Translations under genes and position numbers: made by a program
NCBI RefSeq assembly: GCF_019264485.1
Contig: NZ_JAHVAA010000008.1
Location: 62,001-126,000, forward strand
Reading direction: 5' to 3'
DNA from: Sediminibacterium sp.
GTDB taxonomy: Bacteria; Bacteroidota; Bacteroidia; Chitinophagales; Chitinophagaceae
Length of the DNA stretch: 64,000 nucleotides
The notes under the pieces: generated by a model
Database searches by the model: none
Seen by the model: the letters and a program-made list of their open reading frames with translations, nothing else
Told to the model about the DNA's origin: nothing
Shown: positions 27,181-36,002 of the stretch, piece after piece
Layout of the letters: each line of letters opens with the position of its first letter
How positions within the stretch are numbered: position 1 is the stretch's first letter

Positions 27181-27987
27181 TCACTTCTTATAATATTCCC
27201 TCACCATTACTTCCATCACTTTCTGTAACTCGGTAATACGGGTTGCATCGGCTGGGTGTGTACTGAGAAATTCAGGTGGTTTATTACCGCCACCGGCTTT
27301 AGCCATGCGCTGCCAGAAAGGGATTGCTTCTCTTGGGTCATAGCCTGCGAGGGAAGAGAACATAAGACCTAATTTATCCGCTTCCAATTCATTCTTTCTG
27401 CTGAAGGGTAATATCACTCCAACATTACTGCCAATACCATAGGAAGTCATAAACAGGTTCTGCGTTTCTTTTGGCTTATCTGCAATGGCTACCGATAAAG
27501 CCACACCTCCCAGTTGTTGCAATAAACCCTGACTCATCCGCTCGTTTCCATGGCGTGCCAAAGCATGCGCTACTTCATGTCCCATTACCACTGCCAGTGC
27601 GGCTTCATTTTGAGTGAGCGGAAGCAGACCGGTGTACACTACAATCTTACCGCCGGGCATACACCATGCATTCGGCTCTTTATTATTTACCAGGTTTACT
27701 TCCCAGGCAAAGTTTTCAATGTCCTTTGAATACCCTTTTTCGGTATAATACTTCTTAATGGAGGCTATAATACGTTCCCCGGCCCTTTGTACCATGGCTG
27801 CATCATTGTTACCAGCAGGTTTTACAACAGGATTTGTGGAAATAAACTCCTTGTATTCATTAAAAGCCATTGCCTGCACTTCCGAATCGGGCAGAAGGCT
27901 TAATTGATTTCTTCCGGTAATGCTGTTCCGGTGACAGGCAGCAAATACTGTACTCAATAACAGTAGGCAAATGATATTCTTTTTCAT
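27181..27987 (-). CDS. M48-family metalloprotease lipoprotein
   Basis: 268 residues from MKKNIICLLLLSTVFAAC. The lipobox gives lipidated C18, so it is anchored in the cell envelope. The zinc motif HEVAH is at 137-141 (VVMGHEVAHALARHG) and the third ligand is the Glu in NELEADKLGL. It resembles the BepA/LoiP/Oma1-like group that degrades or refolds misassembled outer-membrane proteins. An upstream open extension to 28116 was rejected because a promoter box lies at 28023-28030. Confidence 0.92.
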   Translation of the reverse strand: MKKNIICLLLLSTVFAACHRNSITGRNQLSLLPDSEVQAMAFNEYKEFISTNPVVKPAGNNDAAMVQRAGERIIASIKKYYTEKGYSKDIENFAWEVNLVNNKEPNAWCMPGGKIVVYTGLLPLTQNEAALAVVMGHEVAHALARHGNERMSQGLLQQLGGVALSVAIADKPKETQNLFMTSYGIGSNVGVILPFSRKNELEADKLGLMFSSLAGYDPREAIPFWQRMAKAGGGNKPPEFLSTHPADATRITELQKVMEVMVREYYKK

Positions 27988-28022
27988 AGATGCGTTTTGA
28001 TACAATTCAATAAAAACCGTAC

Positions 28023-28030
28023 CAAAGATA
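28023..28030 (-). promoter_or_regulatory. -7 box of the M48 protease gene
   Basis: Minus-strand TATCTTTG (TAnnTTTG). It predicts transcription from about 28016 and so supports the start at 27987. Confidence 0.55.
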
Positions 28031-28152
28031 GCATGAGTATGAGGTGAAACAGTACAGACTGATCGATAACTGTGAATGATACAATAAACCGGCTGGATTA
28101 TACAAAGCACAAGCACCCCTAACCAGTTAGCGGATGCATAAACTCAATAATC

Positions 28153-28812
28153 TTATTGTTTAAAACGGTCTCTCCTTAATCGTCGCTTATCGCGGTGGCG
28201 GAGGATGGGCACTTTGCTTTCTGTGCCTTTGAGAATACGGGAGATATTTTTCTGGTGTGTAAGTACCACCATCAATGCTACCAGTACAGCGAAAATGCGG
28301 TATAAGGTTTCTTCTTCTTTGAAGATGAAGAGGATAAATACCATAAATGATATACCTGCAAGGATTGAACTCAGCGATACAAAACGGGTAAGGTATAATA
28401 CGATCAGGAAAACACCAATACAGCAAAGCGCTACCATCGGCTGGATGGCAACGGCCATACCAAGTAATGTAGCAACACCTTTACCCCCACGGAAATTAGC
28501 CCAGATGGGGAAAATATGCCCAAGCACTGCCGACAAACCCAAACCAATCATCAGGTTGGTTCTATCCCATTCGTTCGAAAGATAATAAGGAAGGAAAATA
28601 TAGAGTGAAGTAGCGAGTACGCCTTTGATTACATCAACCAGCATTACAAAACTGCCCCATTTAGAACCCAGCACACGGAATGTATTCGTAGCTCCGGCGT
28701 TACCACTTCCGTAATCGCGTATGTCTATACCAAAGAAAGATTTGCTAACCCAGACAGCGGTTGGGACCGATCCAATCATGTATGCCAATACAATGAGCAA
28801 TAATTCGTTCAT
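28153..28812 (-). CDS. plsY: acyl-phosphate:glycerol-3-phosphate acyltransferase
   Basis: 219 residues, multi-pass membrane protein. Family motifs: IGSVPTAVW, DYGSGNAGATNTFRVLG and FRGGKGVATLLG. It makes lysophosphatidic acid from acyl-phosphate in the inner membrane, the first committed step of phospholipid synthesis. The C-terminal tail is basic (RHRDKRRLRRDRFKQ). It follows prmA on the same strand but has its own promoter box. Confidence 0.95.
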   Translation of the reverse strand: MNELLLIVLAYMIGSVPTAVWVSKSFFGIDIRDYGSGNAGATNTFRVLGSKWGSFVMLVDVIKGVLATSLYIFLPYYLSNEWDRTNLMIGLGLSAVLGHIFPIWANFRGGKGVATLLGMAVAIQPMVALCCIGVFLIVLYLTRFVSLSSILAGISFMVFILFIFKEEETLYRIFAVLVALMVVLTHQKNISRILKGTESKVPILRHRDKRRLRRDRFKQ

Positions 28813-28838
28813 CGGGGGGTGGTTGAAGTTTGGAGGTA

Positions 28839-28846
28839 CAAATATA
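28839..28846 (-). promoter_or_regulatory. -7 box of plsY
   Basis: Minus-strand TATATTTG, a perfect TAnnTTTG, 26 bp before the plsY ATG. Confidence 0.6.
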
Positions 28847-28892
28847 CCTAAAATGAAGATAATAATAAATTAACACACCCCGATGGGGAAAA

Positions 28893-29705
28893 TTACCCCT
28901 TGAACCACATAGCTATCCACGCCCCCCTTTGTACTGTTTTAATATGTTGCCAACCCAATGGTTTACAGGCGCTTAATAGGTCGGTTTCATCCTCCAAAAG
29001 CAAGCCACTCAGTATAATTTCACCTCCGGCAACAAGGGCTTTAGCCAGGTGATCCAGGTTATCGAGAATGATATTTTTATTAATATTCGCAATTACTATC
29101 TGGTATGGTTTATTTGTTTTAGCAGTATCATCTTTTTGGATATCAATGAATTGGCATTTGTTAATTAAAGTGTTTTCTGAAGCATTTTCCACACACCAGT
29201 CATCATAATCAACCGCCAGAATTTCGGTTGCACCCAGTTTTTCGGCCAATATAGCCAGAATACCGGTACCTGTACCAAAGTCGAATACCGATTTATCCTG
29301 AAAATCAATCTCTTTCATCAACTGCATCACTGAAAAAGTGGTTGCATGGTGCCCGGTACCAAAACTCATCTTGGGGGTAATAACTATTTCATGTGCTACC
29401 CCTTTCAGCGGGGCATGAAATCCGGCCCTGATACCCACAAAATCATCTACCAGTACCGGCTCAAAATTGGATTCCCATACAGCGTTCCAATTTTCTTTTT
29501 TAATTACTGATTTTGAATAAGTTAGGCTATATAATTTAATTATTTGCTCCAACTCTGTTTCATCCAACGACTCCTCTCCAATATAAGCTTTCAGTGCATT
29601 TTCTGATTCTTCAAAGCCTTCAAAACCAATTTCGGCTAATTGAGCAACCAGGATATCACGGGTCGATTCTTCTGTTACGGGGATGGTTATTTGGTAGTGA
29701 TTCAT
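28893..29705 (-). CDS. prmA: ribosomal protein L11 methyltransferase
   Basis: 270 residues from MNHYQITIPVTEES. An N-terminal substrate-recognition domain (about 1-100) precedes the SAM-binding VFDFGTGTGILAILAEKLGA and the IVIANINKNIILDNL catalytic-loop region (NxN in place of an NPPF motif, as in PrmA). It trimethylates ribosomal protein L11. A longer open frame to 29792 exists, but that extension translates a family A arm and part of a terminator hairpin, so it is rejected. The family A arm lies directly before the start. Confidence 0.93.
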   Translation of the reverse strand: MNHYQITIPVTEESTRDILVAQLAEIGFEGFEESENALKAYIGEESLDETELEQIIKLYSLTYSKSVIKKENWNAVWESNFEPVLVDDFVGIRAGFHAPLKGVAHEIVITPKMSFGTGHHATTFSVMQLMKEIDFQDKSVFDFGTGTGILAILAEKLGATEILAVDYDDWCVENASENTLINKCQFIDIQKDDTAKTNKPYQIVIANINKNIILDNLDHLAKALVAGGEIILSGLLLEDETDLLSACKPLGWQHIKTVQRGAWIAMWFKG

Positions 29706-29706
29706 T

Positions 29707-29736
29707 GAAATTTGAAAATTTGGAAATTTGGAAATT
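29707..29736. repeat. family A single arm in the prmA leader
   Basis: Reads AAATTTGAAAATTTGGAAAT and on; its reverse complement, in mRNA sense, sits immediately before the prmA ATG. The same arrangement occurs before sdhB (14952-14988). Confidence 0.75.
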
Positions 29737-29754
29737 AAACCCTGCAGAATATTA

Positions 29755-29789
29755 AAATGGGACCTCCTGTTTTGCAGGAAGTCCCATTT
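29755..29789 (-). terminator. stem-loop terminator after pnp
   Basis: AAATGGGACCTCCTG (29755-29769) pairs with CAGGAAGTCCCATTT (29775-29789), with a single mismatch and a 5-base loop. In the pnp transcript it is followed by TTTTAAT. A second AT-rich palindrome (TTCAATATTCGATATTGAA, 29802-29820) lies between it and the pnp stop. Confidence 0.7.
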
Positions 29790-29825
29790 CAATATTCATT
29801 ATTCAATATTCGATATTGAAAATTA

Positions 29826-31979
29826 CTATGCTTCTCCTCCTTCCTCACGGGGTCTTGCTCCTTCGGGTCTTGGCATCAGCACTTTACGGCTCAGTTTGAA
29901 TTTGCCTGTTTTAGGGTCAAGTCCAACCAGCTTCACTTTTACCATATCGCCTTCATTGAACAGTCCTTCCATGCTTTCGAGGCGTTTCCAGCTGATTTCG
30001 CTAATGTGCAACAATCCTTGTTTACCGGGCATAAACTCTACAAAAGCACCAAATTCCTTAATCCCTTTTACAGGACCTTCATATACTTCTCCGATAGAGG
30101 GTACGGCTGTAATACCTTTCACCCATGCAACGGCCTTATCAACAGAAGCTTTATCGGCAGAGAAAATACTCACTTCGCCGGTATTGCCTACTTCTTCGAT
30201 ATTGATAGTAGTTCCTGTTTCGCGCTGAATTTCCTGGATCACTTTACCACCTGGCCCGATTACCGCACCGATAAATTCTTTATCGATGATCAGTTTTATC
30301 ATACGTGGTGCATGTGGTTTCACGTCATCGCGGTGTGCAGGAATACACTCATACATGGCATCAAGAATATGTAAACGACCCTTACGAGCCTGTTCCAGCG
30401 CTTCGCGCATTACATCCATGCTCAGACCATCTACTTTAATATCCATCTGTACACCACAGATACCATCGCGGGTACCGGTTACTTTAAAGTCCATATCACC
30501 CAGATGATCTTCATCACCCAGGATATCTGTCAGGATTGCGTATTTACCATCTTCGCGGGTAATCAGACCCATTGCCACACCACTTACGTGTTTAGGCACA
30601 GGTACACCTGCATCCATCAGTGCCAGTGAACCGGCACAAACGGTAGCCATTGATGAGGAACCATTACTTTCCAGGATATCACTCACTACACGAACAGTGT
30701 AGGCATAATTACTGCTGTCGGGCATCATCTGTTTCAGTGAACGCATGGCAAGGTTACCATGTCCCACTTCACGACGGCTCTGACCACGCATCATTTTCAC
30801 TTCACCGGTACTGAATGGAGGGAAATTATAATGGAGATAGAATTTAGAATCTACAGATTTGGCGGCGCTTTCTACCAGCAGGTCATCCAGTTTGGTACCG
30901 AATGTAACGGTAGTGAGCGATTGTGTTTCACCGCGTGTAAACAAAGCTGAACCGTGCGGTGTTGGTAATGGATCTACTTCCATGGCCAATGGACGTACTT
31001 CATCGAGCTTACGGCCATCGAGACGGAAACGGTCGTCGATGATCATGCTGCGAACCACTTCCCATTTCAGGTCTTCGTAGTATTTCTTTGCGAGTTTTTT
31101 ATCCAGATCGGTAATGTCTTCGCCCAGGCTGGCAATCAATTCATCTTTCAATGCACTGTAGGCATCACTGCGCTCATGTTTGGCTGATCCTTTGCGTGAG
31201 ATTTCATATACACGGTCTTTGGCAAAAGCATACACTTTTGCTTTCAGTTCTTCATTCTGCTCAGGCTTTTTGTAATCGCGCATGGTGGTTACACCTTTCT
31301 TGGCTCTCAGTTCTGCCTGTGCTTTAATCTGAATACGGATGGCATCATGTGCCAGTTCCAGTACTTTAACCAGATCAGCTTCTGAACATTCTTTTGCTTC
31401 ACCTTCCACCATCATGAGGTTTTTCTCAGTAGCGGCTACGATGAATTCAATTTCAGAAGCAGCCATTTGGCTACGGGTAGGGTTGATGATATATTCACCA
31501 TTGATACGGCCTATTCTTACTTCACTGATGATTTCTTTGATAGGAATATCAGATACTGCCAATGCAGCAGAAGCGGCTAAGCAAGCCAATGAATCGGGCA
31601 TAACTTCGGCATCGCTCGATACCAGGCTCACGAGCACCTGTACATCACATAAATAATCTTCGGGGAATAATGGACGCAATGCACGGTCGATCAAACGGCT
31701 GGTAAGAATTTCATAGTCGTTCAAACGTGCTTCACGCTTAAAAAATGAACCGGGAATACGACCTGCCGCAGCAAATTTTTCCTGGTAATCAACACTTAAA
31801 GGGAAGAAATCCTGCCCTTCTCTGGGATCTTTATTGGCAACAACGGTGGCTAAGAGCACACAATTGCCCTGGCGTACGGTAACAGCACCATCTGCCTGAC
31901 GGGCCAGTTTACCGGTTTCGATGGTAACAATACGGTTGCCACCGAGATCAAAACTGACACTGATTGGTTGTGATAACAT
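29826..31979 (-). CDS. pnp: polynucleotide phosphorylase
   Basis: 717 residues with the full domain set: RNase PH1 (about 10-140), helical linker, RNase PH2 (about 325-460, with FPPFSTGEVKMM and GHGNLAMRSL), KH domain (about 555-615, VIGPGGKVIQEIQ) and S1 domain (about 625-695, EVYEGPVKGIKEFGAFVEF). It is a phosphorolytic 3'-5' exoribonuclease trimer in the cytoplasm. It lies downstream of rpsO on the same strand, the classical rpsO-pnp order. Confidence 0.97.
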   Translation of the reverse strand: MLSQPISVSFDLGGNRIVTIETGKLARQADGAVTVRQGNCVLLATVVANKDPREGQDFFPLSVDYQEKFAAAGRIPGSFFKREARLNDYEILTSRLIDRALRPLFPEDYLCDVQVLVSLVSSDAEVMPDSLACLAASAALAVSDIPIKEIISEVRIGRINGEYIINPTRSQMAASEIEFIVAATEKNLMMVEGEAKECSEADLVKVLELAHDAIRIQIKAQAELRAKKGVTTMRDYKKPEQNEELKAKVYAFAKDRVYEISRKGSAKHERSDAYSALKDELIASLGEDITDLDKKLAKKYYEDLKWEVVRSMIIDDRFRLDGRKLDEVRPLAMEVDPLPTPHGSALFTRGETQSLTTVTFGTKLDDLLVESAAKSVDSKFYLHYNFPPFSTGEVKMMRGQSRREVGHGNLAMRSLKQMMPDSSNYAYTVRVVSDILESNGSSSMATVCAGSLALMDAGVPVPKHVSGVAMGLITREDGKYAILTDILGDEDHLGDMDFKVTGTRDGICGVQMDIKVDGLSMDVMREALEQARKGRLHILDAMYECIPAHRDDVKPHAPRMIKLIIDKEFIGAVIGPGGKVIQEIQRETGTTINIEEVGNTGEVSIFSADKASVDKAVAWVKGITAVPSIGEVYEGPVKGIKEFGAFVEFMPGKQGLLHISEISWKRLESMEGLFNEGDMVKVKLVGLDPKTGKFKLSRKVLMPRPEGARPREEGGEA

Positions 31980-32077
31980 AATTAATTTTTGTAGTAGGGA
32001 CCATCCTGCACAGGCGGGAAAACGTGCAGAATACCCTGGTTAGGGAAATGAGCTGAAACAGGTACTGATACAAATAA

Positions 32078-32114
32078 CTATTCCCAACCGTTCAAAAGTA
32101 CCAGTTGGGAATAG
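32078..32114 (-). terminator. stem-loop between rpsO and pnp
   Basis: CTATTCCCAAC (32078-32088) and GTTGGGAATAG (32104-32114) form a perfect 11-bp stem. On the minus strand it is followed by TTATTTGT. It could be a terminator/attenuator or an RNA-processing hairpin; in E. coli an RNase III hairpin controls pnp at this junction (established knowledge). Confidence 0.55.
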
Positions 32115-32135
32115 CATGTATCATAGACTGAAAAA

Positions 32136-32408
32136 TTATTTTCTCAGACCCAGTTTCTCGATCAGTGCACGATAGCCCTGCAGGTTTGTTTTCTGCATGT
32201 AAGTGAGCAAACGCTTACGCTGGCCTACCATCTGCATCAAACCACGGTGTGTGGAATAATCTTTTTTATTGGCTTGTAAGTGCTGTGAAATGTGGGCAAT
32301 ACGCTCAGTCAGTATAGCAACCTGAGCTTCGATTGAACCCGTGTTAGTGGCTTTACCACCAAATTCAGCAAAAATGCTGGCTTTTTTTTCTGTTGTTAAA
32401 TGCGACAT
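32136..32408 (-). CDS. rpsO: 30S ribosomal protein S15
   Basis: 90 residues, full length. Family pattern: GSIEAQVAILTERIAHISQHLQ, KDYSTHRGLMQMVGQRKRLLTYM and YRALIEKLGLRK. It binds 16S rRNA early in 30S assembly. A perfect promoter box lies upstream and pnp follows. Confidence 0.97.
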   Translation of the reverse strand: MSHLTTEKKASIFAEFGGKATNTGSIEAQVAILTERIAHISQHLQANKKDYSTHRGLMQMVGQRKRLLTYMQKTNLQGYRALIEKLGLRK

Positions 32409-32461
32409 CTGAAAATGTTTAATAGACTCCGGAATGTTTTCCTCTTATTTTTTATCGGCTG

Positions 32462-32469
32462 CAAAGGTA
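32462..32469 (-). promoter_or_regulatory. -7 box of rpsO
   Basis: Minus-strand TACCTTTG, a perfect TAnnTTTG, 53 bp before the rpsO ATG; TTTTG lies 17 bp further upstream. Confidence 0.6.
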
Positions 32470-32680
32470 GGATATATCAGGCAAAATTGATAATTTTAAA
32501 GCCTGAATTTTACCCCCTCTATTTGTTACTGGTATAAATAGCCCGTTTGTTTATGCCAATCCATACCAATTCTTTGCTTTGCCAGCCTGCCTTTCGTCGG
32601 AATAAGAAAGCAATTTATTGATTTCCAACAGAATAGCATTTATTTTGTATTTATCAGACAATACCCGCAACACCTGAATC

Positions 32681-33586
32681 ATGATGTTTGGCGTAACCAT
32701 ATTAGGGAATAATTCTGCCCTTCCGGCCTACGACAGGCATCCGACTGCCCAGGCTATTACCCTGAATGAACAGGTTTTTCTGATCGATTGTGGTGAAGGT
32801 ACCCAGATGCAACTGGCCCGTTATAAGGTTAAAAGAGGACGTATCAACCATATTTTTATCTCTCACCTGCATGGCGATCATTATTTTGGTTTGATAGGAC
32901 TCCTCACCAGCATGGGATTATTGGGCAGGGAGCAGGACCTGCACCTCTATGGCCCCCCGGCTTTAGAGCAAATCATTAACCTGCAACTGGAAGTAGCATC
33001 TACCACCCTTCCTTTCACCATTCATTTTCATGGAATTGAGAAAGAGGGCATGATAGTGGATCATCCTAAATTTTCAGTTGAATGTTTTAGTACCCGCCAC
33101 CGTATTCCCTGTTTTGGTTTTATCATCAGAGAAAAAAAGAAACCAAGAAAAATAAACCGCGATGCGGCTATAGCAGCCAATATTCCCTCCGTTTATTATG
33201 AGCGTTTAAAAAATGGCGACGATTATGAAACGCGCGAAGGGAAGCTCATCAAAAACGAAACGGTTACCTATCCGAATATTCCAGGCCGCAGTTATGCTTT
33301 CAGCGCAGATACTATTTATGACCCATCTATCGCTGAAAAAACAAAAGGTGTAAACATGCTTTATCATGAAGCCACTTATCTGAAAGATCTTGAAGAACGT
33401 GCCGCCGCCCGCTATCATTCCACCACCATACAGGCAGCATCAATTGCCAAACAGGCAGGTGTTCAACAATTACTCATCGGCCACTTCAGCAGTAAATATG
33501 AAACATTAGACGATTTCCTTACCGAAGCACAATCTGTTTTCCCTAACACACAACTTGCGATTGAGGGGACAACCTATTTAATTTGA
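32681..33586 (+). CDS. rnz: ribonuclease Z
   Basis: 301 residues of the metallo-beta-lactamase fold. The zinc motif HLHGDH starts at 62 (ISHLHGDHYFGLIG) and FSTRHRIPCFGF is the family region that follows; further metal ligands are in AFSADT and IGHFSSKY. It matures the 3' ends of tRNAs without encoded CCA, consistent with the CCA-less tRNA-Leu in this window. Its stop codon lies in the left arm of a large palindrome. Confidence 0.95.
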   Translation: MMFGVTILGNNSALPAYDRHPTAQAITLNEQVFLIDCGEGTQMQLARYKVKRGRINHIFISHLHGDHYFGLIGLLTSMGLLGREQDLHLYGPPALEQIINLQLEVASTTLPFTIHFHGIEKEGMIVDHPKFSVECFSTRHRIPCFGFIIREKKKPRKINRDAAIAANIPSVYYERLKNGDDYETREGKLIKNETVTYPNIPGRSYAFSADTIYDPSIAEKTKGVNMLYHEATYLKDLEERAAARYHSTTIQAASIAKQAGVQQLLIGHFSSKYETLDDFLTEAQSVFPNTQLAIEGTTYLI

Positions 33587-33748
33587 GAATTTGAGAATTT
33601 GGAAATTTGTCCGAAGGACTCATAAGAAGAAATGAAGAGGCTTTATTAATAGAGTTCAATACCATCCTAGAACTCTTTCATTTCCTCTTATGAGTCCTTC
33701 GGACAAATTAGCACATTTCCAAATTTCCAAATTCTCAAATTTTCGAAT
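33583..33748. repeat. composite family A palindrome between rnz and the esterase
   Basis: About 165 bp. Outer arms are TTTGAGAATTTGGAAATTTG on the left and the inverse AAATTTCCAAATTCTCAAAT on the right. Inner arms are GTCCGAAGGACTCATAAGA (33609-33627) and its inverse TCTTATGAGTCCTTCGGAC (33685-33703). The right side also has the family A core GCACATTTCCAAATTTCC. The left arm contains the rnz stop codon, and the right arm encodes the last esterase codons and its stop. Confidence 0.93.
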
Positions 33749-34874
33749 TACTACTCATCCACTTATAAAAGTCTTTAAACTCCTGTTTCCAGTAAGTTTC
33801 ATTGTGCTGGCCGAGGGGGTTGATGACGGTGCGGATGATGAAACGTTGTTTCTTTTGTAAGATATCACTCATCTTCTGCAGATTCGGTACGGCATTGGTT
33901 GCTTCCTTACTTCCTGAATAGAGATAAAATGCCGGCATGGATGCAGTAGAAAAATTTTCTGCCATTTGATAGATATCATTACTTAGTTGCAGTGACGGAG
34001 AGAATACCCCCGCACCACCAAATACTTCGGGATACTGCAATACCGTATACAGACTGATGAGTCCACCCATACTACTTCCTAATACATAATTATTTTCGGC
34101 TGACTTATATGTACGGTATTTACTATCGATATAGGGTTTGAGTGTTTTAGCCAGAAACTCAGCATAAGCTTTCCCCTCTCCTTTTCCATATTGCGGATGA
34201 TCCCATGGATTGTATTCGTTGATTCGTTTTTCGCCAGCATGCTCAATGGCTACCACGATACATTCTTTTTTGAGTTGCTGTTGCAAAGTATCCAGACATT
34301 CATCTACTCCCCATTCGCCGGCAAATGCAGTCTGGTCGTTGAAAAGGTTTTGTGCATCCTGCATATATAGTACTGGATAGTTTTTGGCAGCTGTTGAATA
34401 ACCTTTGGGCAGGTATATCCAGATTTTTCTTTTACGGTTCAATTGTGGCATATTGAAAGCCGTATCAAGTACGCGTACTTGCGGACTTGCACTATAGCGT
34501 TTGGGTTTATCGGGATATTCATCTTTCCAGCCGGGTATATCGAATTCAAGACTGATATCATTGTTTACTTCCAGTACACGGTCTGAGATATCGCGGCCAT
34601 CTGAAAGCGTTTCAACTTTATCAAAACCACCACGGGTAAATTTGAAAGCATAAGTGCCCGGTGCCATATTCTTCAGCACAATACTTTTTCTGGAGCCTCC
34701 AAAGGGCTTGAGTTTATAATTTTCATCTTTGGGGTTCCAGTTATTGAAATTACCTGCCACATAAATATCATCATTGGCTTTGGTAGCAACGGTGTTTACA
34801 ATAAGGCGAACAGAAAATTGGGCATGCAGCTGTATGGCAACAAAAAAAGAAATGGTAGTGATAAATCGTTTCAT
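33735..34874 (-). CDS. secreted esterase with N-terminal glycogen-binding-like domain
   Basis: 379 residues from MKRFITTISFFVAIQLHAQ (signal peptide). An early-set/CBM48-like beta domain (about 20-120: VAGNFNNWNPKDENYKL) is followed by an esterase D/enterochelin-esterase-like alpha/beta hydrolase (about 140-379) with the nucleophile in LGSSMGGLIS and a late His in GQHNETYW. Such enzymes cleave siderophore, feruloyl or acetyl esters; the substrate is unknown. The last five codons are supplied by the palindrome arm. Confidence 0.87.
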   Translation of the reverse strand: MKRFITTISFFVAIQLHAQFSVRLIVNTVATKANDDIYVAGNFNNWNPKDENYKLKPFGGSRKSIVLKNMAPGTYAFKFTRGGFDKVETLSDGRDISDRVLEVNNDISLEFDIPGWKDEYPDKPKRYSASPQVRVLDTAFNMPQLNRKRKIWIYLPKGYSTAAKNYPVLYMQDAQNLFNDQTAFAGEWGVDECLDTLQQQLKKECIVVAIEHAGEKRINEYNPWDHPQYGKGEGKAYAEFLAKTLKPYIDSKYRTYKSAENNYVLGSSMGGLISLYTVLQYPEVFGGAGVFSPSLQLSNDIYQMAENFSTASMPAFYLYSGSKEATNAVPNLQKMSDILQKKQRFIIRTVINPLGQHNETYWKQEFKDFYKWMSSNSKI

Positions 34875-34932
34875 ACAATTAAAGTACGAAACATGCATGT
34901 TTCTGTTGCTTTTAAATGGTTAAAATCTTTTA

Positions 34933-35188
34933 TTCTCCGGACTAAAGTCCGGAGCTGGGTTAAAAGTTTAATCGGATTATAACCTTCTCGTATTTCATAG
35001 CAGCGAATAATCAAAAAAGCAATTCTATAAACCCTGCTCCGGACTTTAGTTAACTGCTTTTGTTCTCCGGACTAAAGTCCGGAGCTGGGTTAAAAGTTTT
35101 ACTGGTTATAATCTTCTCGTATTTCATAGCAGCCGATAATCAAAAAAACAATCCTATAAACCCTGCTCCGGACTTTAGTCCGGAGAAA
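34933..35188. repeat. tandem 130-bp REP-like palindromic units
   Basis: Two copies of a unit of about 125 bp at a 130-bp period. Each starts with the palindrome CTCCGGACTAAAGTCCGGAG and GCTGGGTTAAAAGTTT, continues with a conserved CTTCTCGTATTTCATAGCAG, and ends with CCCTGCTCCGGACTTTAGT. The second copy ends in the full inverse palindrome CTCCGGACTTTAGTCCGGAG. Unit ends are thus mutually inverted, as in BIME/REP clusters. No REP transposase (RAYT) is visible in the window. Confidence 0.92.
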
Positions 35189-35190
35189 AC

Positions 35191-35238
35191 AAAAAAAGCC
35201 ACAGATTCACAGATTGCTCATCTGTTAATCTGTGGCTT
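35191..35238 (-). terminator. terminator of the LolA-like gene
   Basis: AAGCCACAGATT (35196-35207) pairs perfectly with AATCTGTGGCTT (35227-35238). On the minus strand the stem is followed by a run of T (AAAAAAA at 35191-35197 on plus). Confidence 0.8.
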
Positions 35239-35255
35239 ACTAAAAATTATTTCAA

Positions 35256-35894
35256 TTAATCCAGTATCTCTACATCTTTCGGATACTTCGCCGGGTTGAA
35301 GGCGAAGAGATTATCGGCGAGGTTTTTATTAGGCACCATATTACTGAAACTTACCTGTACAGTATTGTTTCCTTTGTCAAGAATCACTGCGCGAACAATC
35401 ATATTTTTTGCTTTGTCTACAAAGATGTTCACTTTAGAAAAGTTCTTTCTTGTATCAATAGGTTTCATTTCAATCTCATGCAGGTTTCCTTTTGTACCAA
35501 CTAAGCGATAAATAAAATCCTTATCGTAAGAGCCGGAAAGAATTTTTTGCGGTGTGAGTGTCTGCCCGCTTTCCTCTACTGCTGATACGGTGATGGTTTT
35601 ACTGCCATCGTAATTATAGGTTTTAGCACCATCGCACAGTATTTCAGTTTTACCTTCTTTCAACACGTATTTCTGTCCCTTGGTAACAATGGTTCCTGTT
35701 TTGGTGCCATTATTAACACCTCTGCTTGTAAGAGATTTGATGCTGAAACTTGCAGAAATGGTTTTATAAGCTTTAACGGTATTACTAACAGCATCCAGAA
35801 TTTTTTTGGCCTTTGGATCATTCTGCGCTTGAACATTTAACACCATAGCAACCATCACCAGTACCAATGCGTATAATTTCTTCATTCTTTTCAT
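35256..35894 (-). CDS. LolA-family outer-membrane lipoprotein carrier protein
   Basis: 212 residues from MKRMKKLYALVLVMVAMVLNVQAQ (signal peptide); ATG 35885 (MKKLYALV) is equally possible. The mature part has the LolA-like fold pattern: SNTVKAYKTISASFSIK, KGQKYVLKEGKTEILCDGAKTYNYD and DYDKDFIYRLVG-like strands ending in LFAFNPAKYPKDVEILD. Expected role: periplasmic shuttling of lipoproteins. A consensus box at 35904-35911 excludes the ATG at 35906 as a start. Confidence 0.85.
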   Translation of the reverse strand: MKRMKKLYALVLVMVAMVLNVQAQNDPKAKKILDAVSNTVKAYKTISASFSIKSLTSRGVNNGTKTGTIVTKGQKYVLKEGKTEILCDGAKTYNYDGSKTITVSAVEESGQTLTPQKILSGSYDKDFIYRLVGTKGNLHEIEMKPIDTRKNFSKVNIFVDKAKNMIVRAVILDKGNNTVQVSFSNMVPNKNLADNLFAFNPAKYPKDVEILD

Positions 35895-35903
35895 TTGAGG
35901 GCG

Positions 35904-35911
35904 CAAATATA
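35904..35911 (-). promoter_or_regulatory. -7 box of the LolA-like gene
   Basis: Minus-strand TATATTTG (TAnnTTTG), 9 bp before ATG 35894; the transcript leader would be very short. Confidence 0.55.
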
Positions 35912-36002
35912 AGTTTTACTGTTTTGTATGACAGTTTGTATGCGCATTAGTTTAGAAGAACGGGCTCAGATAATGTTATAAATCGGTGAAAATGAGGCCG
36001 GG

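Larger units (their letters stand above)
34875..35255. other. intergenic region filled by REP-like repeats
   Basis: 381 bp without genes. It holds the tandem CTCCGGACTAAAGTCCGGAG unit repeat and the terminator of the lolA-like gene, listed separately. Confidence 0.7.
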
